Below, piece after piece: positions 1 to 10,112 of a DNA stretch of 64,000 nt. How positions within the stretch are numbered: the first letter of the stretch is position 1; each line of letters begins with the position of its first letter. The stretch is from contig NC_133030.1 in assembly GCF_048771995.1 (NCBI RefSeq), forward strand, positions 42,036,001 to 42,100,000, in the 5' to 3' direction. A program made the position numbers and the translations under genes. The DNA is from Taeniopygia guttata (Eukaryota; Chordata; Aves; Passeriformes; Estrildidae). The notes beneath the pieces are model-generated. The model had not been told where the DNA came from and did no database searches. It was given only the letters and a program-made list of their open reading frames with translations.

Positions 1-3000
1 GCTAGATTTACCTCAGTAAAACCAGAAATGACTGTTTGACTTCAGTGCAATTTTGGGGAACTGTTGAGACCTGTGACCTTCAGTGATAAATATTTCTTCA
101 TCACCTTCCTTATCAGTTATATCCAGTGCTGGCTTGTAGAAGGTTGTCTGAGTCCTACAGACTTCCATCCTTCTCTTGTTCCTTGGCTAGACTTAGCAAT
201 GTGCTATGTTGAAGGAAAGGACTTTCTACAAGTTAAAACTGGCACAATTTATGTTTTGCTTATGCAAAAATGCTGACCATATTATGTCATATTGAACTTT
301 GCTTGGATAGTTTTTGCATTATACATATAAGTAATTTCATTTGAAAAGCTACAGTTGTTCAGAGAATTTCTCTCTCAAAGGCTATTTTTCACCACATCCT
401 CTGATGCAGCAGCAGCCATTGCAGAGTTTTGGAGACAAGTTCCTCAGCAGTGTCTGTTACTGCTGAACAGTCTCATACGGATTGTCTTTCTCAAGGAACA
501 TTGCAACATTTCTCTCTTCATTTAGACATTCCTCCTTAGCATATTTAGTTTTTCGTGTTAAGTTCTGTGAGCAGAAATGTAGGTGCTGGTTTTGTGCATG
601 GGCAGTTGTTTATCATTCCTAGTGAAACAAAACTTCATATACACACTACTTACAAGTCTGCATGAGGTCCAGGGTTAGTAATGAAATTACTACATTCTTG
701 CAGGAATGTAATACATTGTTTTTTCTTTTTCTGGACTGTTGTGACATTTCCTTTTGTCTTAACTTGTCCTTGGCTATATGCATCAAGACGAGGGACATCT
801 TTTTTCAACAGTGGAAGCTACTTGCTAGCCTTGAGATACAGGAGAGACAAATAAAGAATTTCTGTCTTGTGATAATTAACTTACTTGGGCATAATTTTTT
901 TAATGCATTTTCTAGCACAGGTCATGAACAAATATATAATGTACCTCATGTATATATTACATAAACAGAAATGTGTGATGATGAAATTTGTTTCCTTTAC
1001 ATTCAGTTCTCCAGCTGGATTAGTCCTATCCAGCAGAGATTTAAGACCTGTACGTGGCCTTCAGAGCCTTCTGCACTGCTATTTTCAAGTTTCAGACTTT
1101 GCTGTAATTTGTTTTTTCTCACTATTAGTGTCAAGTTGCATATACCTGGCAAATAGAGTTCAGTGTAGCTGGATGTGCACATGGAGTCTATATGTAGTAC
1201 AGCCATTACTAACTTTCTGCAGTATGTAGGTGCTTTTTTATTACTAGTTTCACTGTTCCAAACCTTTGATACACAAACAATAATGGAAATAATGAGTTTA
1301 AAATCATTATTAAAATATTTTACAAATATGCATATGGTTGGCATGTTCCCCTGGCAAATAGAGTATAATTGGCACCAAAATCAAGACTGGGCAATATTCT
1401 AAGGAATTTTGGAAAGTGTAGAACGATAGGAGTGCATTGTGAAAAAATAAGAATTGGAGGTCGGCAATAAGTGTCAGATTCCTCTTTGGGTTTTTTTTGG
1501 TTTTTTGTGGTTTTTTTGGTTTTTTTTCTTGTTTTGTTTTGTTGTTTTTTTTTTTTTGCTGAGTTTCAAACTATGATAATAGAAGAAGGTTTGGAAAATA
1601 GGATAATATTAAAATACCACTTTTGCAATTAGGTACCGCATTTTTTTGACTTACACTGTTACCAACTGATTTTTTTTTGTTTGGCTTTGGTTTTTGCTGA
1701 TGTAATTGTCACAGAATTTAGTTTATTTTAAGAGCAGTTTTGCTTTTGGAAGCAGCAGCCTATCTCTGGCAGTCCCTGACATGTTGCCCTTGAACCCTAT
1801 GCACGCAGGGATTCCGTCCTGAGCCCAGGATGCGTCTGACCCAAGCTCTGAGTGGTTAATGTGGAGCAGATAAGTCCTTATACCTGAGCAGGAATGGCAT
1901 AAAGATGCATGTCTTCAGGGATGCTTCTCAGAAATTGATTTTTATCTAGGGGTTTATCCTAATGAGTCTGTCCTCTTCCATTTTGCATTTGGGGGAATGC
2001 TACATCTTCGGGCGGGATAGAGGATGAATGTCTTGTAATTTGGAGCTGTGTATGGTGTGGATTCATGTGCTGAGGCACACCGAATGTCTGAGGCCATACT
2101 ACGCTCATATATATTGGTAACATAAATGTGTGCTCAGTCTTATCAGTGCAGAAATGAGTTGTTATGGCAGGACACTTTCCCAGTGCTACAGTTGTGTTTA
2201 ATTGTGTTATGGGGAAAAACATAAAGACATTGGAGAGGCATCTGCAGGAAACCTTCCTCCCTGTTAATTTTCAATGCTTCTTTATTTTTACCAGGATTTA
2301 GTGCTATCATGTGTAGATCTTTCCCATGTAGGACTGGATTTTTTGGAATGCCATATTTACCTTGTCATTACACCATTACTTCTACAGATTTCTGTTTTAC
2401 ACCTGCATGGTATCTGAATTACATCTACAGTACTTCCGTTTCTCTATCCTCTCTACCTCTCTCTCCCCCAGATTTCTTAACTATTATTTTGTATATCTGA
2501 GAATCCTTTCTCACTTTATCTTCCAGTGTGCTAGAGATGTTGTGGTTTTAGTATGGACATGTAATTCTATGGTCTATTTCCAGTGGAAAAAGTCACTGAA
2601 TGCTTGCAAACATATGACCATTCAATAGTAGATTGAATAAAGACAGTTGAACTGGCACAAAAGGCTTATAGGAGCAGCTTTGCGACATGATGAACTGAGT
2701 TTTGTGAACTGCTGAAGCAGCAAGATCCTTGGATCATGACTGTCTCAGGGATGATGCAAGGCACACTAAACTGCCCTGAAAAGGCCTTTGGGGCACTACA
2801 CACTGCTTTCAGGTGATGTCAGTGCAGTGCTCCCGAGGAACACCTCCCACACTGGTTCCAGCATTGTTTACAATAAGAAGCTGGTGTGCAAAGGACTGCT
2901 ACTGCCACTATTTGCCAGCGAACAGCCTCTGCAGAAAAAACAGTTGGATGGCCCTGAGGTTGATGGTTGGCTGTGGCTGACATAACAGGCCACACAGTAA

Positions 3001-6000
3001 TATTAAGAGAGGTAAGATATTGTGGTGGTAACTGTGAGCCTACTGATTGACTGAGGCCTTCATACTCATTATTTGTCAAGTTAGAGTATTCCCACATAAA
3101 TGTTGGCCTGTGATTCATGAGACAGTGAAGAGCTAAAGGTGTTTTTCATTGCCAATAAATTTGGAGGCAACTTGTAACAGATGGTGGTGTGGTGTTTGCA
3201 GTATATCAATACCACTAAGTTACCAGGGAGTGAGATAGTCATTGGTGTTGCTGAGGGTGTAAAGGAAAGGGATTGCTTTTTTTTTTTTGCTTGAAATGCC
3301 CAAAGCAGGTTTATAGAAGCAGCCTTACACAGCTCAGGAGAAAGCCAGTTCTGTAGTTTGTCTTAGCTACCCAAGAGTTCACACAGCCACAATTTGTTCT
3401 GCGCCAAACACGTGCTCTGTGCTGCTGCAATCTTCTTCACTGTAGCTTGTCAAGAAACACCGGTCCAAAGATAATTCCTCCTAGCATGAGGTGACCCCTT
3501 CTAAAAAATGACAAGCAGTCATCTTTACGAGGAAGCCCAGGATCTGCAAGGATTTTGTTTCCCTGGTCATTATGACTATTCAAATGCAGAAAATGTTGCT
3601 GGCAGCATCCGGTTACGTGGCAGTTTGGAAGGTGCTTACACAAGCAAATCATACCGTGTTCATGGACATGTCTCCAGTTACGTGCTGACATATGGGTGAG
3701 TATAGTATTGTCATTTCTGTACCTTTCAATAAATAATCAAAGCTCCGTGAAGTTTTTGAAGCAGAAAGTTTCTCACCAGATCACACAGTCCCACCTTGAC
3801 CTGGCCTGTTACAAGTTCGTTACAGCTAAGAACCTGTGCCATGGATGTTTTCACTGACAAGACCATTACCGAGATGATGTTTCTTACTTCCTGATGCTTC
3901 TGGTTCCTGTAAAAATTGCCCTGGTCTCCTGGATAACATTGCTTATTAAAAGTTTAGTCAGAAATGGAGTTGATTGCTTTGAAGCTCAGGGGTTAGATAG
4001 CTGCAGAATAAGTGGTTTGTTTGAAGTCATAGGGCAGTGAAGCTCTGACAGCAGCAGTGACTTCGGGTGCTGCACTGGAGCTTGTGCTTTCCCGAGAGGT
4101 TATTTGAAGAGCACTGCCAAGTAAAAATACCTGGTGCTCTGTGGTCAGAAGGAAATGCATTGTATGGGCACAGCCTTCCTCACAAGAAACAACAAACTTA
4201 AAAATCTGTGGGCTCACAGCTGCAGCCTGGGATATTGGGAAACATGAACAGATGACAGTACTGCTTTATAATGATTGTGCAAGAGGGGCAAGCACTCTGG
4301 GTTTTAAAAACAACATTTTACAACATTACCTATTTGTAACTGTAGATACTCTTCCAAATGAGTTTTATCTAAACCAGCCTTTGTAATTGTTTTGATTTCA
4401 ACACAGGTTGCATTGTCAATCATAGGGACTCAGTACATGCAGAGATGTATAGGGCTGGCCTCACTTATCCCTTGAGCATGAATTCTTGGTGGCTTTTATT
4501 GTTCTCCTTATGGTTACTTTTTCTTTAAAACCTGGAAACTAGACATGAAAAATAATTACTTAAGCTGTTGTATATTCTGTGTTTGCTCTATGAGAACCAA
4601 ATGACAAGAGGTTTTCTATTGAGATGTATAGATATATGTTTATATGTGTACATGTTAGGTATTTCACTTATTTTTTTTAAATGATACAAAGTATTTTTTA
4701 TAATTTTGTGTAAAGCAATGGATGTCACAAATGTGCTTTGGGAAATCTAGTAAAATATCTTCCTTGAAGTTTCATGGTTTTTTCCTCTATTTGTAGTTTT
4801 CATGTACTCACCTTTTCACTTAGTTTTAGCTGCTTATTTTCTGTGATTGCAGTAAGACAAAAAGATTGATGCTGTTTGGTACAGACTGGCACATTTAAAA
4901 ATGATCCTTTTAAATCTAGTAAAACAACTAGTGAGAAAGCAGTAAACACTGGGAGGGAAACTGCCACTTCAGCTCATGCCAGTTGGACTTTATGCTGTGT
5001 CATTAAGAGTTGCTTAGTAGGTAATCTGTAGTGCCTGTTTTATTTGATTAGCAAAAACAAGAACAGTGTTTAACCCTTGTACATGAAGTGAAAACTACCC
5101 CATAAACTTTTAATTAAAAGCCTAGTGCCAAATAACATAACTACATTTGGAAAACCTGTAGAAATAACTGCAGAAGATGATGACGGGTGGGATTGCTTGC
5201 TGTAAAAATGCCAAAAGCCACCGGAAAAGGGGCAAATCAGAAATTTTCTCAAATTTTAGGTCTCTCTAATGTTTGTATGTTACCAGAAAAAAGGAAAATG
5301 TTGATCACAGGCCTTAGTGACATGGAACTTCACCTGCCCCTCAGCAGCCTGTACAGTTAGATGAGAAGTAATTAGTATATGAATATGAACTCTATCCTCA
5401 CAGTGTTGAGTGCTGACCTAAGTCTATTTTTCCTTGAGATCTGTTCACAACTCTCCCTGGTTTTACTTGAATAGTCATTCTCAATCCTTCTCTATCAGGC
5501 CTGCTTTTAAAAATTGATTTATTAGTTTGGTGTGTATGTATTCATGGACATGTGTGCTTTTCCTCTAGCAGCCTGTCTGTCATCTTCCACCCCAGCCACC
5601 TCCCCTCCAAGACAAGCATCACCTTTGGGGTTTGGGTGGTAGAGACAGCTTCCAGCAGAGGCTGACTGTGTTCTCACTCCTTTGTGTACCCTTGATCAGA
5701 GTATCTCCCTCAAAAGTCCCTGGGCTACACTGTCATGGTGCACCAGCCTATGCTGTCTTGTCTGGGCAAAGCTCCCAATCTTCCTTCTCCAGCATGCTCA
5801 TCTCTGCACCTGAGCTTTTGTGCTTGCACCTGAGCTGCTACAGCAGGCTGATGAGCCAGGGCAGCCGTGGCTGTGTGCTCCTTTCCCACTGCCAAACAGG
5901 GCTTTTCATTGAGTAAGTCAAGGGAGAACAGCTCACCTGGCCGCTGCTATGAAGCTGGCACCTGGCAGAGCCCCCGTTCACATCTCCTGGTCCATGGTTC

Positions 6001-7230
6001 AACTAATTCATTATTTCTTGGTGTGCAAAAGGAAAAAGCTTTTGCTATCAGCTAGACATACCAGTCTGTCCTGAGTGACCCCACAGCCCGTTTTATCCTT
6101 AAGACTGCTCTCCACAGTCTCTGCATCGCTTCACTTTCTCCCCAGGTGGTGCTAGGACTGCAGCACAGGGCAGCTCTGTGCACAAGAGGCAGAGGAAGGG
6201 CTATCTTCCCCAGAGAAAAGTCAGATCTCTCAAATGTGGTAATTGTACTATAGCCTGGATTAATCTGTCCTTCCAGTGCTTATAATGGGACAGCAAATAC
6301 TGAGTTTTCATGAACATGGGCCACTGGCTCACCAAGGGATACTTACATGGAGAGCTGCCCTGATGTCAAATAAGCATCTGAGATGTGTATTTGAGGGAAG
6401 GACCCTTTCATGAACATTCTTTGAGGTGGGACCTTTTAGGGCTGGGTCAGTCACTGTAGACAGGTGCAAGTCATTAAACAGAAGACAAGAAAAACCAGAT
6501 ATATTTTATTGTCAAATTCCCCCAAGCTATTTTGGCATACAGGGCAAACATTCAGTAGGAACTTCTTCAAGCTCTAATTAGCTACACTTGAGTAATAAGG
6601 GCTCTTATGGAAAGTATTAACATAGAGGAGTGCATAAGGGCTCTCAGGCCCTTGCCAGCTTAGTCAGTGTGGTCACACCTCCCTCTTTCAGCAGCCACAA
6701 CCTGGAGGCAGGAACCAGGGATTTAAATATTTAGCAGCCTTTGCTGCTGAATTGCTGTGCGGTCTGTGTTGCTGTGAATGGGCTGGGAGTGCAACTGGAA
6801 ATGTAAAAGAATAGCCCCAAGGAGTTGTTCCCAGAGGAGATAGTTAAAGGTGCCTCTGGGCTTTTTGCATATACCACAGAAATGTGGATAGAGGGAAGGA
6901 AAGGATTTTTTTTTTTTTCTTTTATTTAAAAGGTGAAACTCAGCAGTAGTGACTGCACGACCCAAATTGCTTCCTTGGCTAATTAGTGGGAAATGGTGAA
7001 GCAAGAGTCCAGCCAAGCCTGGGGGTCATGACCATAGTCTCTGTGTGGGCAGCAGCTCTCTCTTCTCCCCTCAGCCCTCCAAGCAGACTCACGTTTTCAG
7101 TAGGACTCTCTGTGATGGACGCCCATTAGGCTTTGTTTGAAAACCAGCTCCTATGTCCTGGGTACGATTAGAATGCAAATGACTTTGTGCACCATACTGT
7201 GCACAGCACAAGTACTGAAACCTTCATTTC
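1..7230. other. AT-rich non-coding stretch, possible YLPM1 3' flank
   Basis: No exon of a known protein could be assembled here on either strand; open frames are short and unlike any family I recognise. The base composition is AT-rich with T/G runs, as in long 3' UTRs or intergenic DNA. AATAAA hexamers on the plus strand lie at 850-855, 2636-2641 and 3728-3733. In human the gene left of PROX2 is YLPM1, reading toward PROX2, so the left part could be its 3' UTR or downstream flank. That is an inference from gene order only; no YLPM1 coding sequence is visible. Confidence 0.3.
1487..1557. repeat. T/G-rich low-complexity tract
   Basis: About 70 bases made almost entirely of T runs broken by G or GG, ending in a run of about 15 T. 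It is simple low-complexity sequence with no flanking element that I can recognise. Confidence 0.8.
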
Positions 7231-7235
7231 CTAGA

Positions 7236-7612
7236 AGTGCAGAACATGCTGAGTTGGAAAGGACTCATCAGGATCATCAACACTCAACTCCCCTCTCTGC
7301 ACAGGACACCCCATGAGCTACACCGTGTGTCTGAGAGCATTGTTCAGATAATTCTTGAGCTCTGTCAAGCTTGAGGCTGTGACCACTTCCCTGGGGACTC
7401 TGTGTCAGTTGCCAACCACCCTCTGAATGAAACACCTTTTCCTGATATCTAACCTAAACTGACTCTGCTTCATTCCATTTCCTCAAGTCACTGGTCACCA
7501 GAGAGAAGAAATCAGTGCTTGCCCCTGTGCTTTGCCTTCTGAGGATGTTGGAAACACACAACCAGGGTTGCCCCGTCCCAGGTGCAGAGTCCAGCACTTA
7601 TATGGCAACCAC
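7236..7612 (-). mobile_element. CR1 LINE fragment, minus orientation
   Basis: The sequence matches my memory of the reverse complement of the avian CR1 3' region. It passes through the segments about the loss of effect after a GACCACTTCCCTGGGGA motif, the CCAACCACCCTCTG block, the CCTTTTCCTGATAT block and the CACTGGTCACCAGAGAGAAG block. The 3' end of the element is at the left (GAGTTGGAAAGGACTCAT, the diverged start of the reverse-complemented tail). The right end, near 7560-7612, jumps to a more 5' part of CR1, so the copy is internally deleted. It is old and cannot move. Confidence 0.8.
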
Positions 7613-7639
7613 TGGAGCAAAAATATTGCTGCAAATAGT

Positions 7640-7822
7640 CCAATCCTGTTAAATGTCTTCATTAATGATCAGGTTGTAGTGTCCCTTCTTACTTGGAGAT
7701 ACTTAAAACCCCTCTGACATGGTCCTGGGCAACCATCTCTCAGTGGCCCTGCTAGAGCAGGGGGTTTGACAAGATGACCTCCAGACATCTCCCACAACCT
7801 CAGCCACTGCATGACTGGGATG
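7640..7822 (+). mobile_element. CR1 LINE fragment, plus orientation
   Basis: A plus-sense CR1 remnant. At 7640-7680 the translation includes PILLNVFINDQ, the diverged form of the CR1 reverse-transcriptase stretch usually written VLFNIFINDL. The sequence then jumps straight to the 3' end: GGAGATACTTAAAACCC, the AGCAGGGGGTTTGACAAGAT block and CAACCTCAGCCACTGCATGA, a decayed copy of the usual tail. The part between is missing. It lies head to head with the minus-strand CR1 piece on its left. Confidence 0.78.
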
Positions 7823-9926
7823 GGGGGCACTGTCTTGTCCTCAGCCCCCCACTGCTGTTTTACTGACACTCATGGACTTGCGTGTTACCATGGGAAGCAA
7901 GAAACTGCTACCCCACCAGGAACTCTGTGTAAAAAGGCTTTGTTTCAGCAGGATGCCTCCAGTAAACCTGTACCTTACGTTCCCTAATTATTTAGCTACG
8001 GACAGATGAATTTGATGATCCTTCCCTGAGCCAGCCCATCATTTCCCTTTCCAGCAGCTTTGGTTTTTCCTATCCAAAGCATTACTTTAGCTCTGAGGTT
8101 GTTATTGCCTGCAGGAATGGCACATTCATGGTACCACCAGCAGCATTTATCTGATGTTGTACTCTCAAGCTTTGGGATATGTCTCTGTGTGCCTCCAACC
8201 CCCCCATTCCTGATCCTCACAAGCTGCACTTCAGAGCAGACAAACCATGAGGCATTGGGGTGAGGGGGCAGGTTTAAGAGAGCTGGTGTTGGTTAGTGGG
8301 ACCTGCTTGACCCCACAGAGATGCTGGCAGAAGGACTACCCTTTTGCTGCAGTGTTATTTTTCCCAACAAAAAGCAAGAAATTTCTAGGGTAACTCTTTA
8401 GAACAGATGTGCAAATAGGTCTATAGGGATGTAAGGGGGTAACTTAAGCAATGTGTTTATTTAAAAAGGAATCACATGAATTTGGTGTTGGAGTTGTAAA
8501 ACATACAAACGTGGAGAAATAAAGATACAAAAAGAAGCAGGAAATCTGAGTGGCCAGACCAGTGCTCCCCATTGTGTCTTGATGTTACCAGTTCTTTGCT
8601 CCTGTAGATGCATTGCCTGTGGATCACCCCATGTGCTCTTCTGATGCTGGAGCTGTGATTCTCCTCTCAAGAGTCACTTGCTGCACTCTAGTACCAGCTG
8701 ACACCTTACAGCACATCCAAAATTACCTTGGCCTTTTTCCAGTCTTCTTCTCCATGAGGGTTTTATGTGGTTTTGTTGTTGCTTATCACTGCCCTCCCAG
8801 TGCCCTCGTGCCATGCCTCTGTCAGGACCCCCTCCTCTTCACAGCCTTTTCCTCTCCACTGCCACCTCTGTCAGGATTAGAGGGCCCTTAACACAGAATG
8901 CTTCGCCGTGCTCAATTCAGATAGAAAAGTGTTCACTAAATCTTGGCCACAGGGTAAAGAAACTTCCTTGTGTTTACAACCTGGGTTGTAATGGTTGTAA
9001 TGGGTAATGGTAGCAATGGGGTTGTTGATGTCAAGGCCCAGCTCTTCCCCAGCTTGTATTAAACCCACAGGGACTGATGGATCTCAAAGAACATCTCCTC
9101 TTTCACCAAGGGCAGAGTGTAGAACAGAGATGCTTGGGGCAGTTTTACCTGGTGCGAGGGAATGTGTGTGGGTGTTTAACGTGGAGCTGTCCTCCCAGGT
9201 GATGGGCTGATGGAGGATTTTTGGAGTGCCAAGCAGAGCTGCCTGTGCACCCTGCTCTCCTCCAGCATGCCAGAGAGCATTGCTGTGGAGCACACACCTG
9301 ACTGGCCACAGCACACAGCTGCATGGAGGGGTCTTGTCTAACAGAACAGAGGAGGTGGAGGAGAGTATTATTCTTGTTGGCTACAACAAACATGGTTTTT
9401 ACATATCCCAGACAGGAACAGCTATCCCCATGGAGTGCTTGAAGCTCTGGAATTCGCCAGCTGTTTTCTTTGGACACTGGCGTGTTGTATCTGGACAGAA
9501 ACTGAGTCACGCTTTTGGACTCAGTACATCCGCTAGTCTGCTGTGCCAAGGAAACTTTGCCCACTACTAGGACCTCTTCCTGTTTTATAAACAGCAAGGC
9601 TGTTTGCCCTGGTTTGTGACTCTCTGGAAGAGAGAATGAAGGCAGCTCAGTCAGGGTCATAGGGAGAGCTGGGGCAGGGCAACTTCTCAGGCTTCATCTC
9701 TGTCCCTCCCTTCTGGCGGCCCTCGCCAGTTCTGAGCGGCAGATTACAATACACAGTATAAAATCCCAGCACATGAGGCAAGTGATAGGCCTCACCTAAG
9801 GAGCTGGCTTATCGAGAGTGCATGGCCCTCAGAGAGAGAATACCCCAAATAACAGGTGCTGTGCAGAGTGCCCATGAGGTGCATATAATGGCTGCACACA
9901 CAGCCCAGGGCTGCTTTCACAGAGAC
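7823..9926. other. Non-coding region and likely PROX2 3' UTR
   Basis: No coding exon recognised. The PROX2 stop codon is at 9927-9929 on the minus strand, so the right part should be PROX2 3' UTR. The first canonical minus-strand AATAAA below it reads as TTTATT at 8456-8461, which would give a 3' UTR of about 1.5 kb. Which hexamer is used cannot be told from sequence. Confidence 0.4.
8456..8461 (-). terminator. PROX2: Candidate poly(A) signal of PROX2
   Basis: AATAAA on the minus strand about 1.47 kb downstream of the PROX2 stop. It is the first canonical hexamer I noticed in that direction; a variant signal nearer the stop is possible. Confidence 0.3.
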
Positions 9927-10112
9927 TCAGCTGTGGAGCAGTTCTTGGGAGCAGCCAGCAGCTTTGAACCCTTCTGGGATGTCACTGTCCAGTTTGGAAA
10001 TGATTTTGTAAATGGGTTTCTTCCAGGAGGGATCAGCATCCTTGCCTGCCCTGACGGCGCTGAAGAACTCCTGCAGTGTCAGGCTGGCCACCTCCAGGAA
10101 CCGCCCTGGGAC
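9927..10112 (-). CDS. PROX2: PROX2 exon 4, Prospero domain C-terminus
   Basis: Encodes [20 protein letters not shown], then [20 protein letters not shown] and ends QELLHS before a TGA at 9927-9929. The [17 protein letters not shown] block is diagnostic of the Prospero domain. Acceptor CTGCAG immediately precedes 10112. Confidence 0.93.
   Translation of the reverse strand, partial: VPGRFLEVASLTLQEFFSAVRAGKDADPSWKKPIYKIISKLDSDIPEGFKAAGCSQELLHS

Noticed and set aside
3437-3699. Overlapping plus (63 aa) and minus (84 aa) frames that look slightly protein-like
   Set aside because: Neither matches a family I know and neither has convincing splice partners; could be a short chance frame.
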